Positions 16,641-24,892 of a stretch of DNA of 64,000 nucleotides are shown piece by piece. Position 1 is the first letter of the stretch. The number at the start of each line of letters is the position of its first letter. The position numbers were made by a program, and so were the translations under genes. The notes beneath the pieces are model-generated. The model saw nothing but the letters and a program-made list of their open reading frames with translations. It was not told the origin of the DNA and searched no databases. The stretch is from Sphingobacteriaceae bacterium DW12 (GTDB lineage: Bacteria > Bacteroidota > Bacteroidia > Sphingobacteriales > Sphingobacteriaceae), in assembly GCA_000783305.1 (NCBI GenBank), contig JROE01000009.1, positions 1-64,000 on the forward strand, in the 5' to 3' direction.

Positions 16641-18131
16641 ATGGAGCATAACAATCTGACATCTACTCTCGACCATCTTATTGGAAGTGTAGCGTTTCTC
16701 GCTCCTGAATTGATCTTGATATTAGCATTTGTATGCAGCATCTGTTGTTCGCTATTTGTGGATCGCATATGGAAGAACAGCACACTGATGATCAGTATGT
16801 TGGGACTCGCAGCTTCACTATATGCACTGGGTTTACAGTTATCCTTTGATTCGCCAACAGTTTTCTTCGACATGGTCACGATTGATAGGTTTTCCATTTA
16901 TTCGCGCTTACTGATTGTCGGGGCTGGGCTTATTATCTTGTTGTTCATTCAACAGTATTTCTCATTCCATACACCTCGAAAGAAATCCAACGATATCTAT
17001 CCAATCATTCTGGCTTCTATCATCGGAATGAATCTATTGACCATGACCAATAATTGGTTATTGGCATTCATTGCCATCGAAATGATTTCTATTGCTTCCT
17101 ATACATTAGTAGGTTTTCTATCTCAAGAAAAGAGGGAGTCAGAGGCGGCCATGAAATACGTCCTATTCGGATCGGTATGTGCCGCAGTAATGCTTTATGG
17201 CATTTCACTTCTATATGGTTTTTCTGGGAATCTGACGTTTAACGCTGTAGACCATATCAAAGGCTTGATTGATGCGCCAGAATTGGTGGTCACCATAGCC
17301 ACATTATTTATTCTAACTGGAATTGGATTTAAGATGGCTTTCGTACCGTTCCATATTTGGACTCCAGATATTTATCAAGGAGCACCAACTCCAATAACGG
17401 CTTTTTTGTCTACACTGCCCAAAGTAGCTGTAATCGTATTCCTGACAAGGCTATATACGGCTTGGGCTGACACTCCATTCTATTTTTCGGATTTATTCTA
17501 TTATATACTGATTGCAGCCGCTATATTGACCATGCTGATTGGAAATCTAGCCGCCTTGCAGCAACAGGATATAAAGAGAATGATGGCATACTCCTCTATT
17601 GGGCATACAGGAATCCTGCTGATGATGATTTTGGTATACACACCCAATGAACCACAAATACTGCTATACTATCTATATAGTTATGTACTGATGAATCTGG
17701 CATCCTTTATTTTTATCGGACAGTTGGAACAACAGACCAAACAGACCACTATAAAGTCATATGCTGGATTAGGGAAAAGATACCCCCTACTATTTGTAAG
17801 TTTCACATTCATCTTGATTTCTTTGATTGGACTTCCTCCTACTGCAGGCTTTATCGGCAAATTGATGATTTTCTCAAGTGTATTGGACGTATACCAAGAA
17901 GACAACCATATCGGTTTATTGATTTTATTAATAGTAGGTGCCTTGACGGCCGTTATTTCTCTATTCTTTTATTTCAAGATTCCATTACAAGCATTTCTAA
18001 GAAGTTCAGAAAACAAATCGGATATACTTGAACTAAAATGGACTCCTTTATTGATTATCGCCATTTTTTTCACAGTACTGGCCTTGATACTGGGTATTTT
18101 CCCGGGGTTACTCATGGATGTTTTTGTATAA
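16641..18131 (+). CDS. nuoN: NADH-quinone oxidoreductase subunit N
   Basis: Proximal antiporter-like subunit, 496 residues. Conserved elements are AFIAIEMISIASYTLVGF, FKMAFVPFHIWTPDIYQGAPT and MMAYSSIGHTGILLMM. ATG at 16641 is preferred because it follows the nuoM stop by 1 base, whereas an upstream TTG at 16608 would force a 32-base overlap and adds residues unlike the family N-terminus. It is the last gene of the run. No clear terminator follows. Confidence 0.96.
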   Translation: MEHNNLTSTLDHLIGSVAFLAPELILILAFVCSICCSLFVDRIWKNSTLMISMLGLAASLYALGLQLSFDSPTVFFDMVTIDRFSIYSRLLIVGAGLIILLFIQQYFSFHTPRKKSNDIYPIILASIIGMNLLTMTNNWLLAFIAIEMISIASYTLVGFLSQEKRESEAAMKYVLFGSVCAAVMLYGISLLYGFSGNLTFNAVDHIKGLIDAPELVVTIATLFILTGIGFKMAFVPFHIWTPDIYQGAPTPITAFLSTLPKVAVIVFLTRLYTAWADTPFYFSDLFYYILIAAAILTMLIGNLAALQQQDIKRMMAYSSIGHTGILLMMILVYTPNEPQILLYYLYSYVLMNLASFIFIGQLEQQTKQTTIKSYAGLGKRYPLLFVSFTFILISLIGLPPTAGFIGKLMIFSSVLDVYQEDNHIGLLILLIVGALTAVISLFFYFKIPLQAFLRSSENKSDILELKWTPLLIIAIFFTVLALILGIFPGLLMDVFV

Positions 18132-18230
18132 TGTTGCGCTTACATATTACCCCACAAACCGACATCCAGACACGCACTCCTATTTACACTTAAAAGCTCA
18201 ACAAATTGCCTTTTCATGCTGCTTGTTAAA

Positions 18231-18262
18231 ATTGCATATCAGAAACAATTTATCTAAGTTTG
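18231..18262 (+). promoter_or_regulatory. Promoter of the DUF4254 gene
   Basis: -33 ATTG (18231-18234), 20-base spacer and -7 TAAGTTTG (18255-18262). The start codon is only 4 bases after the -7 box, so the transcript may be leaderless. Confidence 0.65.
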
Positions 18263-18266
18263 TAAG

Positions 18267-18872
18267 ATGATAAGCGCCATAGCAAATTCCATTTTTCAAC
18301 GTGCAATCGAAGATTATCACGTGCATGACAATATCGATCACCCTATTGAAAATCCATATGATAAGTCTTCATTGGAGCATTTATTGTATTTAAAATGTTG
18401 GATCGATACGACGCAATGGCACATGGAAGATGTGGTCCGCAATCCGGATATAGATCCTAAAGAAGCTCTTTATTGGAAACGACGTATCGACGAATCTAAT
18501 CAATATCGCACGGATACGGTGGAATATATTGACAGTTACTATTTGCACGAGTTTGAGGGAATCAAACCATTGGAAAATGCAACTATAAATACTGAAAGTC
18601 CTGCATGGGCAATAGATCGTCTGTCTATTTTAGCGCTGAAAATATATCATATGTCTCAAGAGACCTTACGGACGGATGTGGACCAAACCCATATCACGAC
18701 CTGCCAAGGAAAACTGGATATACTCCTAGAGCAACGTACAGATCTATCCTCTAGTATTGATGCACTTCTAAAAGACATAGAAGAGGGTAAAAAGTTCATG
18801 AAAGTCTATAAACAGATGAAAATGTACAACGACCCAAATCTCAATCCTATTCTCTACGCTAGCGGCAAATAA
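18267..18872 (+). CDS. DUF4254 domain-containing protein
   Basis: 201-residue soluble, mostly helical protein matching the DUF4254 family by its pattern (SLEHLLYLKCWIDTTQWHMED, RRIDESNQYRTDTVEYID, SPAWAIDRLSILALKIYHM). The function is not established. Homologues in Bacteroidota typically sit directly upstream of a GT9 heptosyltransferase-like gene, as here (5-base gap), suggesting a role in lipopolysaccharide core or related glycan assembly. No signal peptide or membrane segment is seen. The start is fixed by the very close promoter and the absence of another early Met. Confidence 0.85.
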   Translation: MISAIANSIFQRAIEDYHVHDNIDHPIENPYDKSSLEHLLYLKCWIDTTQWHMEDVVRNPDIDPKEALYWKRRIDESNQYRTDTVEYIDSYYLHEFEGIKPLENATINTESPAWAIDRLSILALKIYHMSQETLRTDVDQTHITTCQGKLDILLEQRTDLSSSIDALLKDIEEGKKFMKVYKQMKMYNDPNLNPILYASGK

Positions 18873-18877
18873 TCAAC

Positions 18878-19903
18878 ATGTCTATACCTGCTAATATAGT
18901 AGTCACCCGATTTTCAGCGATGGGTGATGTGGCCATGGTCGCTTCTGTATTAAAAGAACTCCTTAAACAATATCCTGACATTCGTATTATTATGGTCAGC
19001 CGACCATTGTTTAGGGCTTTTTTTGAAGATGTTACAGGGGTCACTTTCCATCCTTTTGACCCAAAGGGTAAGCACAAAGGGCTAACTGGGCTACGAAAGC
19101 TTAAAATTGAGTTGGACACTTATCAGGCGGATGCGGTCGCGGATTTACATTTCAATTTGCGATCTCGAATACTCGATATGTTATTTCGTCTTTCAGGAAT
19201 ACAGGTACAACAATTGGATAAAGGTCGAAAAGAAAAGAAGCAGTTAACTAGGTTTCCAAATAAGGTATTAAAGGCGTTGAAATCCACCCCTGAACGATAT
19301 GCCGATGTATTCCGCCAGCTCGGTCTTTCGCTCACGTTATCTGGACAGCTCGCTAAAGTGGTTAAACCTCTTCCACCAATGGCTTTAGCACTCTTTGCAG
19401 ATGAAGAGTCCAAAAAAATTGGGATTGCTCCTTTCGCTCAACACTCCTATAAAGTATTCGCAATTACCAAGATGGAAAAAGTGGTGCAATATTTGTCAGA
19501 GGCAGGATATGATGTATACATTTTTGGAGGGGGGGGGAGTGAAAAGGTCGTTGCGGAAAAATGGGAAAACCAATTCACTCGTGTACACAGTATGATTGGA
19601 AAGTTCAAGTTAAATGAAGAACTCGCTATCATCGCTAATCTGGACCTCATGATTAGTATGGACTCATCGGGCATGCATATGGCTTCATTGATGGGAATAC
19701 GCTGTCTATCCATATGGGGTGCAACACATCCATACGCTGGATTTTTGGGGTATGGCCAGCACTACGAAGATTGTATACAAGTAGACCATCCTAATCGACC
19801 TAATTCGGTCTATGGGAATAAACCCTGCATTTGTGATGGCATAGAGGCCATTGACCTCATTACGGAGGAGATGATAATTCAAAGGATTAAGGAGGTCGTG
19901 TGA
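18878..19903 (+). CDS. Glycosyltransferase family 9 (heptosyltransferase-like)
   Basis: 341-residue GT-B enzyme of family GT9, which transfers heptose or similar sugars to the LPS inner core in the cytoplasm. The N-terminal domain begins NIVVTRFSAMGDVAM, equivalent to the xRFSAxGD motif. The donor-binding half contains DVYIFGGGG followed by LISMDSSGMHMASLMG, the conserved DSxxxHxA region. A run of nine G residues (19529-19537) encodes part of the Gly stretch and could slip in replication. The stop overlaps the start of the next glycosyltransferase gene, so both are in one operon with DUF4254. Confidence 0.93.
   Translation: MSIPANIVVTRFSAMGDVAMVASVLKELLKQYPDIRIIMVSRPLFRAFFEDVTGVTFHPFDPKGKHKGLTGLRKLKIELDTYQADAVADLHFNLRSRILDMLFRLSGIQVQQLDKGRKEKKQLTRFPNKVLKALKSTPERYADVFRQLGLSLTLSGQLAKVVKPLPPMALALFADEESKKIGIAPFAQHSYKVFAITKMEKVVQYLSEAGYDVYIFGGGGSEKVVAEKWENQFTRVHSMIGKFKLNEELAIIANLDLMISMDSSGMHMASLMGIRCLSIWGATHPYAGFLGYGQHYEDCIQVDHPNRPNSVYGNKPCICDGIEAIDLITEEMIIQRIKEVV
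19529..19537 (+). repeat. G9 homopolymer inside the GT9 gene
   Basis: Nine consecutive G residues preceded by GGA. A one-base change in length would frameshift the gene about two thirds of the way through. This is a possible phase-variation site, not demonstrated. Confidence 0.6.
19889..19895 (+). promoter_or_regulatory. Shine-Dalgarno sequence for the GT4 gene at 19903
   Basis: AAGGAGG lies 7 bases before the ATG at 19903. Strong Shine-Dalgarno sites are rare in Bacteroidota. This one sits in the end of the preceding gene and helps to choose ATG 19903 over the adjacent GTG at 19900. Confidence 0.5.
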
Positions 19904-21009
19904 TGAAGATTGGATTTGACGCAAAAAGGTATTTCCACAATACGACAGGTTTGGGCAACTACAGCCGGGATTTAATTCGAATTCTGTTAGCCAATCATCC
20001 TGAGCATGAGTATGTACTCTACACACCTAAGGTATCAGCTAAATATAAAGAATCAGCTCCTTCCCAAAGTTATAGACAACCCAAAAACTTCCTAGACAAA
20101 ATGTTTCCTAATCTATGGAGGGCCAAAGGTATTGTTAAAGATCTGCGCGACGATGGTATCGACATCTACCATGGTCTTTCGGGAGAACTTCCTCTGGGGA
20201 TTCGGAAGATTTCGATAAAAACAGTGGTTACAATACATGATCTTATTTTTATCCGATATCCGGAATTATATAAGTATTTGGACAGGACGATTTACACACG
20301 AAAATTTGCTTATGCATGTAATCAATCCGACCGAGTTGTAGCAATCAGCAAGCAGACAAAACAGGACATTGTCACGTATTTTAAAGTTCCAGAAGAAAAA
20401 ATTGATGTCATCTACCAGGGATGTCATATCGAATTCAAAATAAAGAAAAGCGAGCAGGATCAGATTAGCTTGTTAAAGCGATTGGGACTTCCACGAACCT
20501 TTCTTCTTAATGTAGGAACGATAGAACCTAGAAAAAATATTCTTTCTGTTATCAAAGCCATCCAAAACTTGGACATTCCTTTAGTCATTGTAGGGCGGCA
20601 GACTGCCTACCTACAGGAAATCACCGATTTTATCCGTAAGCACCGGATGGAAAATAGAATTTTTTTTATTTCTGGATTATCGATGAGAGATTTATCTATC
20701 CTCTATAGCGCGGCAATAGCTTTTGTATATCCATCTATTTTTGAAGGCTTCGGGATTCCAATTATTGAAGCACTATACTCTGAGACGCCTGTCATCACCA
20801 ATGCCGCGGGGGTATTTCCAGAAGCTGGGGGTCCGTATTCGTATTATGTTGACATTGATGACTTAGAACAGTTAAAATATGGAATTGTCTCTGTAATCAG
20901 TTCGACAAGTATGCAACAAGAGATGAAGATTAAAGGGCTCGACTATGCTCAACGCTTCAATGACAATATTCTCGCTGACCAATGGAATGATTTCTATCAG
21001 AAATTCTAA
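19903..21009 (+). CDS. Glycosyltransferase family 4
   Basis: 368-residue retaining GT-B transferase. The N-terminal acceptor domain starts MKIGFDAKRYFHNTTGLGNY (Gly-rich loop). The C-terminal nucleotide-sugar domain carries NVGTIEPRKNI and the GT4 signature FEGFGIPIIEALYSETPVI with the E-x7-E pair. The sugar is not predictable. It overlaps the GT9 stop by one base (TGATG) and ends the DUF4254-GT9-GT4 transcript. It lies convergent with another GT4 gene. Confidence 0.93.
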   Translation: MKIGFDAKRYFHNTTGLGNYSRDLIRILLANHPEHEYVLYTPKVSAKYKESAPSQSYRQPKNFLDKMFPNLWRAKGIVKDLRDDGIDIYHGLSGELPLGIRKISIKTVVTIHDLIFIRYPELYKYLDRTIYTRKFAYACNQSDRVVAISKQTKQDIVTYFKVPEEKIDVIYQGCHIEFKIKKSEQDQISLLKRLGLPRTFLLNVGTIEPRKNILSVIKAIQNLDIPLVIVGRQTAYLQEITDFIRKHRMENRIFFISGLSMRDLSILYSAAIAFVYPSIFEGFGIPIIEALYSETPVITNAAGVFPEAGGPYSYYVDIDDLEQLKYGIVSVISSTSMQQEMKIKGLDYAQRFNDNILADQWNDFYQKF

Positions 21010-21103
21010 TTTGTGAAAACATACTTCTTAAATCATTGAAAAAAGAACTCTATTTCCAATACCATCCCCTTTCTTAGTCAATGTGGGTTGGCTTTTAGGA
21101 GCA

Positions 21104-22165
21104 TTATCGATTCAGCATCTTTTCATAAAGATTCCAATATTCACGAGCAGCATTATGCCATGAAAAACGCTGTGCCCATTGCTTTATTTCATTTTCTCGG
21201 GTGGGACTTTCCATCAAACTTTGCAACTTATTTCTTCCAAAATCTTCCATGTACGAAGGGGTCGTTGATTCTAAATAATAGGCCTCCGTTCCGCCAATTT
21301 CTGGAAGGCACGTGTAAGTAGACAAAAGGACCTTCTTACCGAACGACATCGCCTCAATAACGGGCAATCCGAAACCTTCAGCGATAGAAGGGAATACGAA
21401 TAGGGAACATTTGCTTAACCGCTCATATTTTTCCTCTTCGGAGATTGGACCGGTCAATAGGACACGCTTGTCCACACCAATATCTCTAGCAATGCGCAGT
21501 ATCTTATCTTTGTACTCTTCCTCCTGTACAACTCCACTTATTACCAAGTGGTAATCATTCCCCAGAAGTAGATAAGGTAGGATATGAAAATTCTTCTTCC
21601 TATTAATAGTGCCTATAGTAAAGATGGACCGTTCATTTATTGGCTGATAGTTTTTAGATATTCTATTAGCATCAATGGTACTTCCATTATAAATAACATG
21701 AACTTTTCTTTCACCTAATTCGCAATATTTTTCGATATCGCTCTTTACATAGTTAGAAATAGCGACAATTTCTTCCGAAAGATTAATATTATATTGCAGC
21801 TTTCTTAAATAGCTTTTTATCTTATCCTCGCTTTTTTCCTCCTTAAGAAAGTTGAGATCGTGTATAGTTAAGATTACTTTAGACTGCCGATCCGTGGGTA
21901 TATATGAGGACAATTGGTAGGTGGCATGCCAAATATCGTACCTCCTAAATCTAGGTTTTAAAAACTTTTGGTACGAGTACTGTTTTAAATAATTTGCATC
22001 TTCACCGAAGACTTTTTGATTTTTATGATGGTTGTAAAAATATATATCGTCGGTTACGGGTTTACTATTAGATATCGCAAGCCCTAAATTAAGGCAAAAA
22101 TGATACAACCCCGTATGATGATATTTCATACGCTCTGCGTCAAAAATAATTGTCTTCTTTACCAT
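21104..22165 (-). CDS. Glycosyltransferase family 4
   Basis: 353-residue GT-B transferase. IFDAERMKYHHTGLYHFCLN forms the N-terminal loop, followed by LTIHDLNFLKEE, then FTIGTINRKKNFHIL and the GT4 signature AEGFGLPVIEAMSFGKKVL with both Glu residues. It resembles mannosyl- or rhamnosyltransferases of O-antigen loci but the specificity is unknown. It is transcribed alone on the minus strand, convergent with the GT4 gene at 19903, and is preceded by a 494-base gene-free region. Confidence 0.92.
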   Translation of the reverse strand: MVKKTIIFDAERMKYHHTGLYHFCLNLGLAISNSKPVTDDIYFYNHHKNQKVFGEDANYLKQYSYQKFLKPRFRRYDIWHATYQLSSYIPTDRQSKVILTIHDLNFLKEEKSEDKIKSYLRKLQYNINLSEEIVAISNYVKSDIEKYCELGERKVHVIYNGSTIDANRISKNYQPINERSIFTIGTINRKKNFHILPYLLLGNDYHLVISGVVQEEEYKDKILRIARDIGVDKRVLLTGPISEEEKYERLSKCSLFVFPSIAEGFGLPVIEAMSFGKKVLLSTYTCLPEIGGTEAYYLESTTPSYMEDFGRNKLQSLMESPTRENEIKQWAQRFSWHNAAREYWNLYEKMLNR

Positions 22166-22659
22166 TCAAAATCCTAAAAAGAAACAGAAATATAGCATAA
22201 AAATAAGGAGTAATTTGTTAATTGGGAAATAATCATGAATGCCGTATCATAATTTATACACAGCGTCTGTCTCCGACGAAACAAAGAACTTTACAGTGCA
22301 ATAAAAGAAAACGGTAAATAATAACGAGACAGCCTCAATTATTGAGAACGATTTAGTAATTTTCGTTCAAAATAAACCTCTAAAAATGTTTTCCATTTTC
22401 TGATAAAAGTGATGTTTTCTCCCCAATAAGGAAGATAATTGAACAATACAAAGTTTTTTGTAACTTTAAAGGAATTCTAAACGCACATCAAGTATGCAAG
22501 CAGTTGGATATTGAACTATTACGGTATTGCGTCTTCTAGATAACCAGAATAAAAAAACTGGCAGAAATATTGATAATCATATAAAAATTCTCGTTTTCTT
22601 TGTACACAAAATGAATGTCACTTACGTTATATAGTTAGAAAATTAGTCTTGCTGTTGTT
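22166..22659. other. Gene-free AT-rich interval between divergent glycosyltransferase genes
   Basis: I find no credible ORF, RNA gene or strong hairpin. It separates two divergently transcribed genes and must contain promoters for both. The only -7-like sequence I see is TAACTTTA at 22461-22468, one mismatch from consensus. Confidence 0.5.
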
Positions 22660-23469
22660 ATGGGAATAAAAATATATCCAAAAGTTACTCTTCTGATTTC
22701 TACTTTTAATTGGCCGGAAGCCTTAAATCTCGTGTTATTGAGTGTATTAAAGCAGAGTAGACGACCTGATGAGATTATTATTGCTGACGATGGCTCTAAC
22801 CATACAACTAAACAGTTTATTGCGAACTTCATTTTACAATACCAACTTCCCATCAAGCACATTTGGCAAGAGGATAATGGATTTAGAAAAAGTGTTATTT
22901 TAAACAAAGCAATTAAAGCTAGTACTTGCCCCTACATTATTGAAATTGATGGTGACATTATTTTACAAAAGCATTTTATCAAGGATCATTTAGCGGCTGC
23001 ACAACACGGTTTTTTTGTACAAGGTAGCCGTACAATGATTGGCGAGGCCCGCTCTAAAGAGGTTTTGGAAACAGGAAAATACGCACTCGGTCCATTTAGT
23101 AAGGGTATGGTCACCCGCTTTAATGCAATTCGCTTTCCTTTGTTATCGTTCATTTTCAAGACAAACCCCTTTAGTTCATGGAATGTGAAAGGCTGTAATC
23201 TGGCATTTTGGAAAGAGGATTACATTAAAATAAATGGCTATTTCAATGGTTTCGAAGGTTGGGGATGGGAGGACTACGAATTTGCAGAACGATTAATTAA
23301 CTCTGGGATAAAGAAAAAAAGATTAAAATGGGCCGCAATTGGCTACCATATTTTTCATCCGCTAAGCTCTCGCGGTAATTTCAAGCCGAATGAGCTCATC
23401 TACAAGGAGACCGTCACAAAAAAAATGTGTCGTCGCGAACCGGGATTTCAGGAAATCGCGAGCTTTTAG
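22660..23469 (+). CDS. Glycosyltransferase family 2 with galactosyltransferase-like C-terminus
   Basis: 269-residue GT-A transferase. VTLLISTFNWPEALNLVLLS opens the nucleotide-binding fold, IIIADDGS holds the first acidic motif and EIDGDII (Asp97, Asp99) is the DxD metal site. A C-terminal stretch GWGWEDYEFAERL matches the Glyco_transf_7C/chondroitin-synthase-like region. The predicted role is addition of a sugar to a surface glycan at the cytoplasmic face. The start is ATG 22660. It stands alone between two gaps, so its own promoter is likely. Confidence 0.92.
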   Translation: MGIKIYPKVTLLISTFNWPEALNLVLLSVLKQSRRPDEIIIADDGSNHTTKQFIANFILQYQLPIKHIWQEDNGFRKSVILNKAIKASTCPYIIEIDGDIILQKHFIKDHLAAAQHGFFVQGSRTMIGEARSKEVLETGKYALGPFSKGMVTRFNAIRFPLLSFIFKTNPFSSWNVKGCNLAFWKEDYIKINGYFNGFEGWGWEDYEFAERLINSGIKKKRLKWAAIGYHIFHPLSSRGNFKPNELIYKETVTKKMCRREPGFQEIASF

Positions 23470-23520
23470 TATAGATTTTATTCATAATATCCCCTACTCT
23501 GTTTTATGCATATAGTAAGA

Positions 23521-23528
23521 TATCTTTG
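23521..23528 (+). promoter_or_regulatory. -7 box upstream of the wbsX-like pair
   Basis: TATCTTTG matches TAnnTTTG. It lies 173 bases before the first wbsX-like start, implying a long leader. No -33 element is clear. Confidence 0.45.
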
Positions 23529-23701
23529 CGGAAGAACATCATAAAAAGATTTAGGAAAAATGAAAAATATCGTACGGTAACCCATATAAGCTGGAGCTTA
23601 CTGTAGAATAAAAACAACAATCCAATCGGTATCAGGATAATTATGATTGATTGTCCCTATCTTTAGCCGATATTCTTATACATTTCAATATAAAAAATAA
23701 T

Positions 23702-24808
23702 ATGCCGAATCTGAAGCCTATTGCTATCTATCTGCCCCAATATCATACTATTCCCGAAAACGACAAATGGTGGGGAGAGGGATTTACAGAATGGACCAAT
23801 GTGAAAAAAGCTACATCATACTTTGACGGCCATTATCAGCCTCACGTGCCATTGGATGGCCAATACTATGACTTAAGTGACAACAGTGTACTTGAAAAGC
23901 AAGCTGACCTTGCTCGTCAATTTGGCATTGAGGGTTTTTGTTTTTATCATTACTGGTTTAGCGGTCATTTGTTGCTTGAAAAACCTTTGCACAACATGTT
24001 GAATGCGCAAACTCCCAAGATGCCATTTTGCCTATGTTGGGCAAATGAGAACTGGACTCGAACTTGGGACGGGCAAGATAAACAAGTATTAATCGAGCAA
24101 CATTATTCCTTAGAAGATGACAAACGACATATCGATTATCTAATGCCTTTTTTCAAAGATGAGCGATATATCAAAATAGACAATAAGCCGGTATTTCTAA
24201 TGTACCGTACGGAACTACATCCTAATATCCAAGAGGCTACCCGCCTATGGAGGGAGGAAGCGAAGAAGGCAGGTTTTGAAGACCTTTACCTTATTCGAGT
24301 AGAAAACCATTTGAAAGGAATACAGCCTTCGGAACATGGTTGTGATGCAGCGATGGAATTTGCTCCAGATTCAAATTTTAAAGGTAAAAAAGTAGTGAAA
24401 AACAACTTCCTCAAATATTTATCTGGAAAACTCCTCCATAAGACAGGGATTCGCACAAATGTACATTATCAAAACGGCATATATACGTACAAGTGGATGG
24501 TGGACAAATTGATTAACAGACCTAAGCGTCCTTATAAATTTTTCAGGACGGTATTCCCAACATGGGACAATTCGGCTAGGAGAAAGATTCATGCGACCAT
24601 CTACTTGGATTCTACACCTTCTCTATTTGAAAATTGGGTAAGTAAAATGGCAAAACAGACTCGAGAAAATTTGCCTCCAAACGAACAACTTCTTTTTATA
24701 AATGCATGGAATGAATGGGGTGAAGGCTGTCATTTGGAACCTGACGAAAAATGGGGCACACAATATCTGGAAGCATTAAAAAAAGGGATAGAAGCATCTG
24801 AACAGTAA
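23702..24808 (+). CDS. WbsX-like/GH99-like glycan protein, copy 1
   Basis: 368-residue protein of the WbsX family (Glyco_tran_WbsX), related in fold to GH99 endo-mannosidases and common in O-antigen and capsule loci. Signatures are KPIAIYLPQYHTIPENDKWW, GFTEWTNVKKA, FCFYHYWFSGHLLLEKP, CLCWANENWTRTWDG and, at the end, INAWNEWGEGCHLEPD, whose acidic residues are likely catalytic. ATG 23702 is preferred over an upstream TTG because the conserved domain starts at once (MPNLKPIAIYLPQ). It is followed after 84 bases by a close paralogue. Whether the family adds or cleaves sugars is not settled from sequence. Confidence 0.9.
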   Translation: MPNLKPIAIYLPQYHTIPENDKWWGEGFTEWTNVKKATSYFDGHYQPHVPLDGQYYDLSDNSVLEKQADLARQFGIEGFCFYHYWFSGHLLLEKPLHNMLNAQTPKMPFCLCWANENWTRTWDGQDKQVLIEQHYSLEDDKRHIDYLMPFFKDERYIKIDNKPVFLMYRTELHPNIQEATRLWREEAKKAGFEDLYLIRVENHLKGIQPSEHGCDAAMEFAPDSNFKGKKVVKNNFLKYLSGKLLHKTGIRTNVHYQNGIYTYKWMVDKLINRPKRPYKFFRTVFPTWDNSARRKIHATIYLDSTPSLFENWVSKMAKQTRENLPPNEQLLFINAWNEWGEGCHLEPDEKWGTQYLEALKKGIEASEQ

Positions 24809-24828
24809 ATAAACGAACAAGCCGTTTT

Positions 24829-24864
24829 GATGGTTTCAAAAATGAAAGAAGATTTGAAACCATC
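24829..24864 (+). repeat. 12-bp hairpin between the two wbsX-like genes
   Basis: GATGGTTTCAAA (24829-24840) pairs perfectly with TTTGAAACCATC (24853-24864), with a 12-base loop. No T-run follows, so an mRNA-stability or processing hairpin is more likely than a terminator. Confidence 0.6.
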
Positions 24865-24892
24865 ACCAACAAAAATCACATACTATAGTATC

